A DNA stretch of 55,045 bases from Candidatus Auribacterota bacterium (GCA_026392035.1 JAPLCX010000078.1:1-55045), one strand, 5' to 3'. Counted from the stretch's first letter, positions 44,311-52,879 are shown. Numbers and translations are program-made. The notes: generated from the sequence alone by a model not told the origin.

Positions 44311-45582
44311 TCAATAGGGGAGTGCGAACGTGGCGCACAGGGCGGCAACCTCGCCCTTCACCGACGCGATCACACGCTCATCGCCCGTATCGCGCACCAC
44401 ACGCGCAATCATGTGGGCGATGAGCTTCATCTCTTCTTCTCTCATGCCGCGCGTCGTCACCGCGGGCGTTCCGAGGCGGATGCCGCTGGTGACGAACGGC
44501 TTCTGCCGGTCGAATGGAATCATGTTCTTATTGACTGTTATCCCCGCGGCGTGGAGCGCCAGCGCGGCGTCTTTCCCCGTGATGCCCTGCGGCGTCAGAT
44601 CAACGAGCATGAGGTGGTTATCCGTTCCCCCCGAGACGAGCCTGAACCCCTGTGCCGCGAGCTCGCCTGCGAGCGCGGCGGCGTTCCTGATGATCCGCTT
44701 CTGATAGGCGATAAATTCCTCCCCCTGCGCCTCCCTGAGCGCGACTGCCTTCGCGGCGATCACGTGCATGAGGGGGCCGCCCTGCATGCCGGGGAAGACA
44801 GCCTTGTCGAGCTCTTTCGCAAACTTCTGCCGGCAGAGGATGAGGCCGCCGCGTGGCCCGCGGAGCGTCTTGTGGGTTGTGGTGGTCACAAAATCGGCGT
44901 GGGGGACCGGCGACGGATGACACCCCGCCGCCACGAGCCCCGCGACATGGGCCATGTCAACCATGAGGAGACACCCCGCCCCTCGCGCGATGTGAGCGAA
45001 GCGCTCGTAGTCAATGAGCCTGGGGTACGCGCTCGCGCCCGCGATGATCAGCTTCGGTTTCGCATGCGCGGCCTTCCGCTCGACATCCTCATAGTCAATG
45101 AGCTCTGTGTCGCGGCGCACGCCGTAGGAAAATACCTTGTAGAGCTTGCCGGAAAAGTTGACCGGGCTCCCCATGGAGAGATGCCCTCCGTGGGCGAGAT
45201 CCATGGAGAGAATCGCATCGCCCGGAGAGAGGATGGTGAAATAGACGGCCATGTTGGCCTGGGTGCCTGAGTGAGGCTGGACATTGGCGTGCTCTGCGTG
45301 AAAAAGCTCGCGCGCCCGCGCGATTGCCAGCTCCTCGACCCGGTCCACGTTCTCGCACCCGTCGTAGTAGCGCCTGGCGGGGTAACCCTCGGCGTACTTG
45401 TTGGTCATTACCGATCCGGTCGCCTCGAGCACCGCGGGACTCGTAAAATTCTCCGAGGCGATGAGCTCTATCTCCGACGACTGCCTCTGCATCTCCCGCT
45501 CGATCGCGCTGCACACCTCCGGATCAGTTGTTTTTAGATGGTTCAGATGCAATTTTGTCATTTGAATTTTGTCATTTGTCAT
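44311..45582 (-). CDS. glyA: Serine hydroxymethyltransferase
   Basis: The product, about 423 residues, interconverts serine and glycine while charging tetrahydrofolate with a one-carbon unit. It has the family-typical [11 protein letters not shown], the PHSGTQAN motif, the PLP lysine in [14 protein letters not shown] and [18 protein letters not shown] 45582 overlaps the rpiB stop (AATGA), giving translational coupling; a later ATG (45561) would give a more usual N-terminus. It follows rpiB, tsaC and purH in one direction. Its one-carbon product feeds the PurH formyl transfer, so the grouping is meaningful. Confidence 0.96.
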   Translation of the reverse strand: MTNDKIQMTKLHLNHLKTTDPEVCSAIEREMQRQSSEIELIASENFTSPAVLEATGSVMTNKYAEGYPARRYYDGCENVDRVEELAIARARELFHAEHANVQPHSGTQANMAVYFTILSPGDAILSMDLAHGGHLSMGSPVNFSGKLYKVFSYGVRRDTELIDYEDVERKAAHAKPKLIIAGASAYPRLIDYERFAHIARGAGCLLMVDMAHVAGLVAAGCHPSPVPHADFVTTTTHKTLRGPRGGLILCRQKFAKELDKAVFPGMQGGPLMHVIAAKAVALREAQGEEFIAYQKRIIRNAAALAGELAAQGFRLVSGGTDNHLMLVDLTPQGITGKDAALALHAAGITVNKNMIPFDRQKPFVTSGIRLGTPAVTTRGMREEEMKLIAHMIARVVRDTGDERVIASVKGEVAALCATFALPY

Positions 45583-46019
45583 TTCTTTTCCAGTCTCTTT
45601 ATTTTTTCCACGCGCCTCCCGTGCCGGCCGCCCTCGAATGCGGTGCGCAGCCAGACATCCAGGATGCGGCACGCGCGCGCCGGCGGCGTGCGGCCCCCGG
45701 AGAGCACGAGCACGTTCGCATCATTATGCCGTCTGCTCAATTCGGCCATCTCCTCATCGAGGCAGAGCGCTGCGCGCACGCCTGCTATCTTGTTGCCCAC
45801 CATGCTCATGCCGATTCCGCTCCTGCAGATGAGCACCCCGCTCCCGCACTTCCCTGTCGCGACCGCGCGGGCCGCAGGGGCGCCGTAGTCAGGATAGTCC
45901 ACTGCATCAGCCCTGTCACAGCCCAGGTCATCCACCTCATGGCCCAGGGACATGAGGTACTTTTTTACCGCTTCTTTCAACTCATAGCCGCCGTGATCAG
46001 AGCCCAGTGAGATTCTCAT
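45579..46019 (-). CDS. rpiB: Ribose-5-phosphate isomerase B
   Basis: The product, about 146 residues, isomerises ribose-5-phosphate and ribulose-5-phosphate in the pentose phosphate pathway. It has the N-terminal [13 protein letters not shown] and the active-site loop [13 protein letters not shown] with the conserved Cys; the usual GTG there is [11 protein letters not shown] and [14 protein letters not shown] follow. ATG 46019 begins the family motif. Upstream in-frame codons would overlap tsaC in another frame and are not supported. It pairs with the split transketolase as a second non-oxidative pentose enzyme in the window. Confidence 0.94.
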   Translation of the reverse strand: MRISLGSDHGGYELKEAVKKYLMSLGHEVDDLGCDRADAVDYPDYGAPAARAVATGKCGSGVLICRSGIGMSMVGNKIAGVRAALCLDEEMAELSRRHNDANVLVLSGGRTPPARACRILDVWLRTAFEGGRHGRRVEKIKRLEKK

Positions 46020-46083
46020 AAAAGCGACCGTTTCCCATTCCCATTCCTTCGCCGCAACATATCCCCTGAGGGACCGTCGTTCC

Positions 46084-46719
46084 TCAGTCCGCCCCACACG
46101 CGCACCCGAGGAACGCCTCCAACTCATCCCTCGTGACAACCCCCTCGCGGACAAGGCGCGGCGCCGGCCCGCTCAGATCGACGATGGTGGACTCCCCCCG
46201 GCAACGCGTCACCCCTCCCTTCAAAACGATGTCAGCGAGGCCGTCCATCGCCATCACCGCTTCTCCTCCACTCATCGGGGAGGCGCCGCCGCTCCTGTTT
46301 GCGCTCGTGGCGACGACCGGGACCCCGGATGTCTCGATCAACGCGAGGGCATTCTCTTCATCAGGGAACCTGAATCCCACGCGCCCCCCGCCCACGTACC
46401 GCGCCAGGAGTATGGTGAGAGGGCCCGGCCAGAAGCGCTCCATTACCCTCTCGGCAATTAGGGCGACCTCAACATCGTACCTGAGCATCCCCAGCCTCGA
46501 GGAGAGGTAGCACGCGAGGGGCTTGTTCCACGGACGGCCCTTGATCTCGTAGAGACGCTTCACCGCCGATCTGTCCGATGCGTTGCACCCGGCGCCATAC
46601 ACCGTCTCGGTCGGGAATACGACGATCTTTCCCTCCGCGAGCGCCCGCGCGGCCTGTTCGATACGGCTGCGATCTTCGGGCCCTCCGGTGAGCTCAAGTA
46701 TCTTTGTCCGAACCATCAT
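46084..46719 (-). CDS. tsaC: Threonylcarbamoyl-AMP synthase (TsaC/Sua5 family)
   Basis: The product, about 211 residues, makes threonylcarbamoyl-AMP from threonine, bicarbonate and ATP for t6A37 in tRNA. It has the conserved VVFPTETVYGAGCNA, KGRPWNKPLACYLS, WPGPLTILL and VATSANRSGG loops. ATG 46719 (or the next codon, 46716) lies behind a weak GGTG site; an in-frame GTG at 46731 is less likely. Its partner TsaD is at 27.4 kb. It lies between purH and rpiB on the same strand. Confidence 0.94.
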   Translation of the reverse strand: MMVRTKILELTGGPEDRSRIEQAARALAEGKIVVFPTETVYGAGCNASDRSAVKRLYEIKGRPWNKPLACYLSSRLGMLRYDVEVALIAERVMERFWPGPLTILLARYVGGGRVGFRFPDEENALALIETSGVPVVATSANRSGGASPMSGGEAVMAMDGLADIVLKGGVTRCRGESTIVDLSGPAPRLVREGVVTRDELEAFLGCACGAD

Positions 46720-46724
46720 ATTTT

Positions 46725-46900
46725 TCACCACAGACCTGCCTGCCGGCAGGCAGGGGCACGGAGCGCACAGAGTGGAGGAAAAACCCTTCAGTGTCTTCAG
46801 CGGATTCAGTGGTAAAAACTCTTAACCACTGAAGACACTGAAACCACTGAAAATCTATTATGTTTCTCCGTGTCCTCCGTGTCTCCGTGGTGGATCTTTT
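46725..46900. repeat. Hairpin repeat holding a perfect 20-bp palindrome
   Basis: TTTTTCACCACAGA is followed directly by the perfect palindrome CCTGCCTGCCGGCAGGCAGG (46735-46754). CTCCGTGTCCTCCGTGTCTCCGTGG closes the element. It lies between tsaC and purH. Confidence 0.7.
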
Positions 46901-46910
46901 TAGCGGGTAG

Positions 46911-48476
46911 TTAATGTTTGAAACATCTCATCCCCGTGAATACCATCGCCACTCCCAGCTCGTTACAGGCGGCGATAATCTCTCCATCCATTTTCGAACC
47001 GCCCGGCTGCACGATTGTTTTGACGCCGGCGCGGGCGAGCTCATCAATCGCATCCCTGAACGTGAAGAATCCGTCAGACGCGGCGACGCATCCCTCGACC
47101 GGTTTTTTCGCCTTATAGACGGCGAGCCTGGCCGCATCCACGCGGCTCATCTGTCCAGCCCCTATCCCCACCGTTTCTTCTTCGGAAGCGATCACGATCG
47201 CGTTGGAGCGCACGTGTTTCACCACCGTCCACGCAAAAAACACCGCTGCGGCCTCCGCGGCTGAGGGCTTCGCCTCTGTCACCTGGGTGATATCCCCCAG
47301 CCCGATGGTACCGAGATCCCGCTCCTGGAGGAGCATGCCCCCGGTGATCGAGCGCATCTCGCGCCCGCCCGCCCTCGTGCCCCCCCCGCTCAGCCACGCG
47401 GAAAAAGACGGCACCTCGAGAATGCGAAGATTCCTTTTCGCCTTCAGGGCCTCAAGGGCGGCGCCAGTGAAGGCGGGGGCAATCACACATTCAATAAACG
47501 ACGCGGAGAGCTCCGCGGCGACGTCCTCGTCCACCGCCGCGTTGAACCCGGCGATCCCCCCGTAGGCCGACTCCTGATCAGTTGCCCTCGCCCTCCGGTA
47601 CGCCTCAACCGGCGCATCGGCCACGGCAACGCCGCACGGGTTCGCATGCTTGACAATGGCGCACGCGGGTCTGCGAAACTCTTTCACAATCTCAAATGCG
47701 GTGTCCAGATCAATGTAATTATTGAACGAGAGCGCCTTTCCGCTCAAAAGAACACTCTCCACCACCGATGGCTCACCGCACTCCATGGCCCTGTACACGG
47801 CCGCGCGCTGGTGCGGATTCTCACCGTAGCGCAACTCGCCGATCTTATTGAGATCGAGTCTGAGCTCCACCGGCATCACATCGGCAGCGGGCGCAACGAA
47901 CGCGTAGAGCGTGCGGTGATAGACGGCATCGCAACAGGCAACAGCCTCCAGGGCCTCACGGGCGAGGCGCGCCCGCAACCCTTCTGGAATGATGCCCGCG
48001 CCGCGCGCGAGCTCGTCAAGGACAAGCGTGTATCTGGCGGGATTACAGACGACGATCACATCGCGGAAATTCTTGGCTGCGGCGCGCAGGAGGGCATGCC
48101 CGCCTATGTCCATCGTATCCATGAACTCGCTCAGATCGGTCACCCCCTCTCCCTGCGCCATGGTGAGGTTGACCGCCACCAGATCAATGTAGTCCCAGCC
48201 GAGATGTTCCATCTCGAGCCGGTGAGCCTCGCTCTCTCGCGACGCGAGGATTCCGGCGTGAATTTTCGGATGGAGCGTTTTTACCCGCCCGCCCAGCGCC
48301 TCGGCCTGACCCGTGAACGCTGCCACATCGGTCACGGGGATTCCCGCCTTGCGCAACTGCTCCGCAGTTCCGCCTGTTGATATGATTCTGATACCCAGGT
48401 TGCTGAGGCCGCGGGCGAAATCCGCTACCCCCTTCTTGTCATGAACGCTGATAAGGGCACAGCGCGCCTGACGCAT
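46911..48476 (-). CDS. purH: Bifunctional AICAR transformylase / IMP cyclohydrolase
   Basis: This 521-residue protein makes IMP in the last two steps of purine synthesis. The N-terminal cyclohydrolase half starts CALISVHDKKGVADFA and carries GGRVKTLHPKIHAGIL. The C-terminal formyltransferase half has the catalytic Lys-His in AIVKHANPCGVAVAD, SAYGGIAGFNAAVDEDVA, and a C-terminal DGFFTFRDAIDEL. The ATG at 48476 is backed by GAGGAGGGG. It is the second gene of a run that starts with the small lipoprotein and a promoter at 48717-48745. GlyA downstream supplies the one-carbon pool that it uses. Confidence 0.97.
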   Translation of the reverse strand: MRQARCALISVHDKKGVADFARGLSNLGIRIISTGGTAEQLRKAGIPVTDVAAFTGQAEALGGRVKTLHPKIHAGILASRESEAHRLEMEHLGWDYIDLVAVNLTMAQGEGVTDLSEFMDTMDIGGHALLRAAAKNFRDVIVVCNPARYTLVLDELARGAGIIPEGLRARLAREALEAVACCDAVYHRTLYAFVAPAADVMPVELRLDLNKIGELRYGENPHQRAAVYRAMECGEPSVVESVLLSGKALSFNNYIDLDTAFEIVKEFRRPACAIVKHANPCGVAVADAPVEAYRRARATDQESAYGGIAGFNAAVDEDVAAELSASFIECVIAPAFTGAALEALKAKRNLRILEVPSFSAWLSGGGTRAGGREMRSITGGMLLQERDLGTIGLGDITQVTEAKPSAAEAAAVFFAWTVVKHVRSNAIVIASEEETVGIGAGQMSRVDAARLAVYKAKKPVEGCVAASDGFFTFRDAIDELARAGVKTIVQPGGSKMDGEIIAACNELGVAMVFTGMRCFKH

Positions 48477-48491
48477 ATGTCCTTCCCCTCC

Positions 48492-48671
48492 TCACTTCGA
48501 AGGCCCAGTCAGGCGAGAGCGACCATCGTCCGTAAAGAGGGTATCCGTGAAGAGGATGCCCTCCGCGGTTTGTCCCTGGTTCTTGACCACCGACTTTCCC
48601 AACCTCCCCACCCTGCACCCGCAGCAAGACACTGCCCACGCGAGCAGGCACACAATCGCAAGATTCCTCAT
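48492..48671 (-). CDS. Small Cys-rich putative lipoprotein
   Basis: This 59-residue product starts at ATG 48671 with GGAGGAG upstream. A short basic N-terminus and a hydrophobic helix (LAIVCLLAWAVSCC) lead to a lipobox-like AVSC or VSCC, with several cysteines close by (CCGC). The mature part is short, Gly- and Thr-rich, and not recognised. It is the first gene after a good promoter and ends 15 bases before purH, so it is probably cotranscribed with it. Confidence 0.62.
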   Translation of the reverse strand: MRNLAIVCLLAWAVSCCGCRVGRLGKSVVKNQGQTAEGILFTDTLFTDDGRSRLTGPSK

Positions 48672-48716
48672 CGTGTTTCGTCTCCTCCCCCACCCAGACA
48701 CAACAAGAACGCCCTC

Positions 48717-48745
48717 ATTGTATAACGATTGTACTCCATTGTAAA
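48717..48745 (-). promoter_or_regulatory. Sigma-70 promoter of the lipoprotein-purH run
   Basis: On the minus strand TTTACA (48740-48745), a 17-base spacer and TACAAT (48717-48722). The transcript would start about 38 bases before the ATG at 48671. Confidence 0.65.
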
Positions 48746-48858
48746 CCAGGTTACAGATACCCACACGCGATCAGATCTGCGATTGGTAATCTGCTCGTGG
48801 TTCTAGAATCGACAACTGCCGGATTGCCTCGGGGAAGGCAAGGGTCCTGTGGGGAGCC

Positions 48859-50865
48859 CTACGGCAGCACATCCACAGTCGCCGATGAGGGATTGTGGAT
48901 CCAGCTCGAAGCATTGCGGGGATCACCCCCGGGCGTGACAATGGCTGCGTAAATCGTATAGCGGCCGGGAGCCATATTCGCCAGGAGCACACCGGGGATG
49001 AGGGACCCTTTCATATCAACCGCGGCCATTCCTTTCACAAAAGGAGATTGCGCCGCCGCCACACGGTGCTCTGCCGTGATGAATTTCGCAGGTCCAATGG
49101 GCGGTATCACTACCAGGTAGGCGGTTCCGTAATTTGTGCTCATATCCGACCCCTGGAGGAGTGAGAAGTTTAACGACAACGTGTTCCCGCGCCGGAGCGA
49201 CGGGGGATTTGCTGAAATGGCGAGCTGGGGATGCCTCGTCCTCCCCGTGAGCGCCGCGTAGGCATTGATCCTCCCGCTGCCGTACCAGATGCTCTGCCCC
49301 GCCAGGTTGTACCGCGCGCCCTGAAGATCAACGCGGTCAGCAGTGCTCCTCAGCCGCTGCATCACCTCTGCCCTGGTGAGGTCAGGCTCGCTCGAAAGGA
49401 GGAGCGCTGCGATCCCGGCAGCCAAGGGAGCGGCGGATGAGGTGCCGCCAAACTCACTGGTATAGTTCCCCGCCGCATCTCCAAACAGAGGCCCTCCCTG
49501 GTTGTAACCCTCCACACCCATATAATCGGTCGTCCAGATACCGGAGGTCCTTCCTCCATTCGATGGCGCGCACAGGTCAAGTTCGGGACCATAGTCGCTG
49601 TAGTACGCCTTCCGCCCCTGGTCGGTGCACGCCCCGACCGCCATGACCTTTTCATAAGACGCGTAGCCGTCATAGCCAACAGGTTCATTCCCGTTTCCAG
49701 CGGCCCAGGATATGACACAGCCCTTCCCGCCGCGCCCGCTGTCGGCGGCGTAGTCAATGGCCTCCCTCACGATGTCCGGGAGCGGATAGATCATTTCGTC
49801 CCCCAGTATAAAGGGATTGCCGTCGGGCGGGCCCCAGCTGTTAGAGATGATCCAGGCGCCGTTGTCCACAGCGAAGCGTATGGCGCTCGCATCCTGCTCA
49901 TCGCTCGTTGGCCCCGCGACCAGGCGTATCGGCATAATCCGGCAGGCTGGCGCGATTCCCGTTACGCCGATTCCGTTATTCCCATTTGCGGCCGCCACGC
50001 CGATCACTGCCGTCCCATGGCAATCCTCATTTTCGGCCACTGCGGTGGGATCGGCGTCATTATCGTAGAAATCATAGCCGGGGACAAACTTGTCACCCTG
50101 GAGGTCCTCATGGGTGAAATCCACCCCATCGTCAATGACCGCGATGATCACCTCCGGGCTGCCACGCGTCAGATCCCAGGCGGCGGTCGCCTGTACATCC
50201 TGCCCCGGGAGCGCTCCGCCCTGCCCCACGCTGAGGAGGTGCCACTGGTAAACACTATAGGGGTCGTTCGGGATGAAGCGTTTCTTCTTCTGCGAGATAA
50301 AGTTCGGATGGGCAAATACCGCGTCCCCGTTCTCAACGTACGCATTCGCAAGGTCGAGCGCAGCCAACTCCTTCGTCGCCTCAGCCCTGAGAACAAAGGT
50401 GCGAGGCGACACCTTCCTGAGAATGACGGCTCCATAGCGCCTGTTGATCCTCTCTATCTCATCCTTCCCAAGATCGGGTGGGAAACACACGATAAACTCA
50501 TCCGTCACCACGAGGGGCTCGCCGCCGCCATAATCAAAAACGGGATTCACGAAGGAACGCGGGCGAGTCGCCGTGGCACGGGCCGCGAGCGCGTCTCGCG
50601 CCTCGCGCGACCCTACAATCCGGACGGCATGCCTCTCCCATCCATTGAGCTGTGAACGCGCGCGATCCACGGTAGCAGCACGACCGCTGCCTGCGATCGG
50701 CGCGCGCACGACCCAGACGTTCTCGAGGCGCGTGAGCGGATGTTTTCCACCGGAGGAGTAGAAATAATCGCCCGCGGCGCACGTCGCGCAGTGCAGGAAA
50801 ATGATCTGTGCCCCTAGGAAGAGAGGCAAGAAATACGGGAGATACGCCCTGTGTTTATCGTACAT
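48859..50865 (-). CDS. Secreted subtilisin-like serine protease (S8)
   Basis: The product, about 668 residues, is a secreted subtilase: signal peptide (LPYFLPLFLGAQIIFLHCATCAAG), a propeptide of about 150 residues ending with the I9-like segment (DEFIVCFPPDLGKDEIERI), then the S8 domain. The catalytic triad is visible: Asp in IIAVIDDGVD, His in EDCHGTAVIGVAA, Ser in GGTSSAAPLA. The oxyanion Asn lies in SWAAGNGN. After the protease come about 125 residues of beta-rich sequence (LSLNFSLLQGSDMSTNYGTAYLVVIPPIG...) that resembles the C-terminal domain of the propeller proteins. ATG 50865 is only a few bases from the predicted transcript start, so the mRNA looks leaderless. Confidence 0.92.
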   Translation of the reverse strand: MYDKHRAYLPYFLPLFLGAQIIFLHCATCAAGDYFYSSGGKHPLTRLENVWVVRAPIAGSGRAATVDRARSQLNGWERHAVRIVGSREARDALAARATATRPRSFVNPVFDYGGGEPLVVTDEFIVCFPPDLGKDEIERINRRYGAVILRKVSPRTFVLRAEATKELAALDLANAYVENGDAVFAHPNFISQKKKRFIPNDPYSVYQWHLLSVGQGGALPGQDVQATAAWDLTRGSPEVIIAVIDDGVDFTHEDLQGDKFVPGYDFYDNDADPTAVAENEDCHGTAVIGVAAANGNNGIGVTGIAPACRIMPIRLVAGPTSDEQDASAIRFAVDNGAWIISNSWGPPDGNPFILGDEMIYPLPDIVREAIDYAADSGRGGKGCVISWAAGNGNEPVGYDGYASYEKVMAVGACTDQGRKAYYSDYGPELDLCAPSNGGRTSGIWTTDYMGVEGYNQGGPLFGDAAGNYTSEFGGTSSAAPLAAGIAALLLSSEPDLTRAEVMQRLRSTADRVDLQGARYNLAGQSIWYGSGRINAYAALTGRTRHPQLAISANPPSLRRGNTLSLNFSLLQGSDMSTNYGTAYLVVIPPIGPAKFITAEHRVAAAQSPFVKGMAAVDMKGSLIPGVLLANMAPGRYTIYAAIVTPGGDPRNASSWIHNPSSATVDVLP

Positions 50866-50874
50866 TGTAATAAT

Positions 50875-50902
50875 ATTATAGCACATTATGCGAATTTTTC
50901 AA
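50875..50902 (-). promoter_or_regulatory. Sigma-70 promoter giving a near-leaderless mRNA
   Basis: On the minus strand TTGAAA (50897-50902), a 16-base spacer and TATAAT (50875-50880). The expected transcript start, about 7 bases after the -10, is near 50868, so the ATG at 50865 would have almost no 5' leader. No ribosome site is seen in front of it. Confidence 0.7.
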
Positions 50903-51023
50903 GCGAAAAGCCGTTGCCGGGTAAAGACCCTCACAGGGGAGGGATCCCCCCTTACGGGGCTGCGGCTGAAGTCCCGGCTACGTGATACGATGGTTAAACG
51001 TGCGCACATTTTAATACATGACA

Positions 51024-51058
51024 GAAAAAGAGAGGACCGCCCTCGTGGAGCAGTCCTC
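51024..51058 (-). terminator. Rho-independent terminator of the small Cys gene
   Basis: On the minus strand GAGGACTGC (51050-51058) pairs with GCGGTCCTC (51032-51040), with one G-U pair, around a 9-base loop. It is followed by TCTTTTTC. It ends the transcript of the gene at 51088-51291 about 30 bases after its stop. Confidence 0.75.
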
Positions 51059-51087
51059 CATCAATTTTCCGGTTCTGATGCAGCGCC

Positions 51088-51291
51088 TTATTTCAGATAA
51101 TTTTTATTTGCACCAGGCTTTTTCGTGAAACGGCATTTCGCCTCCACGCACTCCTCGGTCATGTTGAGACACTCGATGGGGTGCCAATTGACGTTCGGGT
51201 TCCCGCTTTCTCGGATACCTTCATAGTTCACTTTCACATCCTGATTCTTGAATGTGCACATCTTCTTATGGAATCTCTGCACAACCTGCAT
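51088..51291 (-). CDS. Small Cys-containing protein of unknown function
   Basis: This 67-residue protein starts at ATG 51291 behind GGGAGAG. It has no signal peptide or membrane segment. Cys residues at about positions 12, 41, 48 and 53 (MCTF, IECLN, EECVEAKC), with an acidic and a basic stretch, give the look of a small metal-binding or RNA-binding protein. I do not recognise a family. A clear terminator just downstream (51024-51058) and a proper ribosome site support it as a real gene. Confidence 0.62.
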   Translation of the reverse strand: MQVVQRFHKKMCTFKNQDVKVNYEGIRESGNPNVNWHPIECLNMTEECVEAKCRFTKKPGANKNYLK

Positions 51292-51503
51292 GGTCTGTCT
51301 CTCCCTTCCCGGGACCAGCGAGCCATGGCACCCATGCCGCGCTGCCCCTCAGTGACTCACCGATGCACCGGTCTCGAGTGCCGCGCCTCGTACTTGACAC
51401 AGATGCAACCGGTGCTCCAAGCACCATACTACCATACGCACTCGCATGATGCATCAGTGCACCTTCCTCACGATAGGGCGGGCACGCCCCACGAACTATC
51501 CTC

Positions 51504-51995
51504 TCAGCCAGATGGCGCGGGTGGCACGAGTGCCTTTTTCATCGGATAGGCTTTTATGACATCAAGGAAAAGGAATGGTTCTCCGTCCGCGCAGTAACCA
51601 TTTCTTTTATAAAATGGGACTGCGGTGGCGGTGCTCCCGAGCTTGAGCTCCCTCAAGCCAAGGCGCGCCGCTTCCCTCTCGAGGGCGAGGAGGAGGGTCT
51701 TCCCCACTCCCCTATGGAGCACCTCCGGAAGGACATAGCACGCGAGGATATCGCCCCTGCGGTGCAACCCTCCCAGCCCAACGATCTTGCCTGACGCCTC
51801 GGTGGCAATGAGGCACACGATATCCCTGTCAGCGAGCAGCGCGCGCACCCGCTCGACGGTCTTCGTTGAGCACCATCTGTCGAGCAACTCCCGGTCGTTC
51901 CCGTAGTCGGGCCCGCAGATCTCACTGATCGAGCGCAGCCAGACCGCTCGCATCTGCTCCGCATCATCAGGCCCCGCAACCCTCAGGAAAAACAT
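51504..51995 (-). CDS. GNAT family N-acetyltransferase
   Basis: This 163-residue protein has a GNAT fold: the N-terminal FFLRVAGPDDAEQMRAVW (beta1-alpha1), motif A with acetyl-CoA-binding YVLPEVLHRGVGKTLLLAL (R-G-x-G-K/T), then ATAVPFYKRNGYCADG, the usual FYKRNGY motif. Start ATG 51995 with GGGAG upstream. It transfers acetyl from CoA to an amine. The substrate is not recognised; candidates include small molecules or protein N-termini. No linked gene points to one. Confidence 0.88.
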   Translation of the reverse strand: MFFLRVAGPDDAEQMRAVWLRSISEICGPDYGNDRELLDRWCSTKTVERVRALLADRDIVCLIATEASGKIVGLGGLHRRGDILACYVLPEVLHRGVGKTLLLALEREAARLGLRELKLGSTATAVPFYKRNGYCADGEPFLFLDVIKAYPMKKALVPPAPSG

Positions 51996-52110
51996 CCCGG
52001 TAATCTCCCGTATATGTAACGTATAGATAGTGCTGAAAGTTCAAAAACGTCTTCGAGTATTTTCGCTTTGTATATAACCACTTGTCTTCAGGAAAGCATA
52101 TTCCCCACGG

Positions 52111-52314
52111 TTATAGCCCTTCCTCAATCTTTATCTCATTCGTCCGGCCTAATTGTTCCAGTATTTGAATCAGGTGGCGATATACTTCGGCATTGCTTTC
52201 GCTTAATCCCCGCTGGACTGCCAGAAAGGCCTCAGCATTTCCTCTATAGCGCGAGTTCTCGAGGAGGTCCAACTCCTGATACTCGCCCCTGGCCGCGACA
52301 AACAGCTCGAGCAT
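52111..52314 (-). CDS. Small hypothetical helical protein
   Basis: This is a 67-residue frame starting at ATG 52314, seven bases after the stop of the preceding (broken) gene. It is rich in Glu, Leu and Arg and mainly helical in pattern (VYRHLIQILEQLGRTNEIKIEEG). No signal peptide, cysteine pair or membrane segment is seen. I do not recognise it. It could be the last gene of the unit that starts with the gene at 52879. Confidence 0.5.
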   Translation of the reverse strand: MLELFVAARGEYQELDLLENSRYRGNAEAFLAVQRGLSESNAEVYRHLIQILEQLGRTNEIKIEEGL

Positions 52315-52321
52315 CAGCGCT

Positions 52322-52879
52322 TCATCTGCCGGGCTTTGAAACGTGCTCCATATTCGTCCAATAATCAGCGGTCTCGCCCTTGCGTCTGACTTTCAAAAGA
52401 CCGCTGAATATCGCCGTGTCCGTTGTGAAGACTTCCTCGCCCGCGCTGAAGGTTGTACACCGTCAAGATACAACGCCCTCAGCTAGTGCGCGATTGAACG
52501 TATCACGGTCTCCGTCTCGTGCATATCCGAGTAGCTTCGAGTAGTAGTCCTTGGTGATGCTCCTGCCGGATGCTGATGTGGCTTTAGGATGCTGGGAATC
52601 AAGAAGCCCGCAACTGTTAATTCCAGCTTGCTGACGATCTTTTTCTTTTGCTTCTACATCCCTATCCCAATCCCAACGATTTATCTTTTTTATCTGTTTC
52701 CATGGTATCTCCTTGCGTGTCTTGCCATTCCAGAGGATTATAACACTATCATCTGACTCCTTGATAATCTTACCGTTATAGTTAAAATTTCTGGTAAAGA
52801 CAGTGTCAGCAAGGGCGAAACTAGCCATTAGGGATAATCCGAGAATAGATAAGAACGCTCCCATTAGTGCTGGTTTCAT
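52322..52879 (-). pseudogene. Secreted-protein gene interrupted by an in-frame UGA
   Basis: ATG 52879 (GGAGG upstream) opens a signal peptide (LMGAFLSILGLSLMASFALAD) and about 115 further residues, and the frame then meets TGA at 52463-52465. The same frame stays open for another 46 codons (RCTTFSAGEEVFTTDTAIFS, GLLKVRRKGETADYWTNMEH, then VSKPGR) to a TGA at 52322-52324. The downstream part reads like protein rather than noise. A Gly codon (GGA) to TGA change would explain it, as would stop read-through or recoding. Since TGA is a normal stop in this genome, a recent nonsense mutation is most likely. Confidence 0.6.

Noticed and set aside
52463-52465. Recoding of TGA as Gly, as in some candidate phyla
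   Set aside because: Many genes here end in TGA at proper family lengths (for example coaE, prfA, the pseudopilins), so TGA is a genuine stop in this genome.
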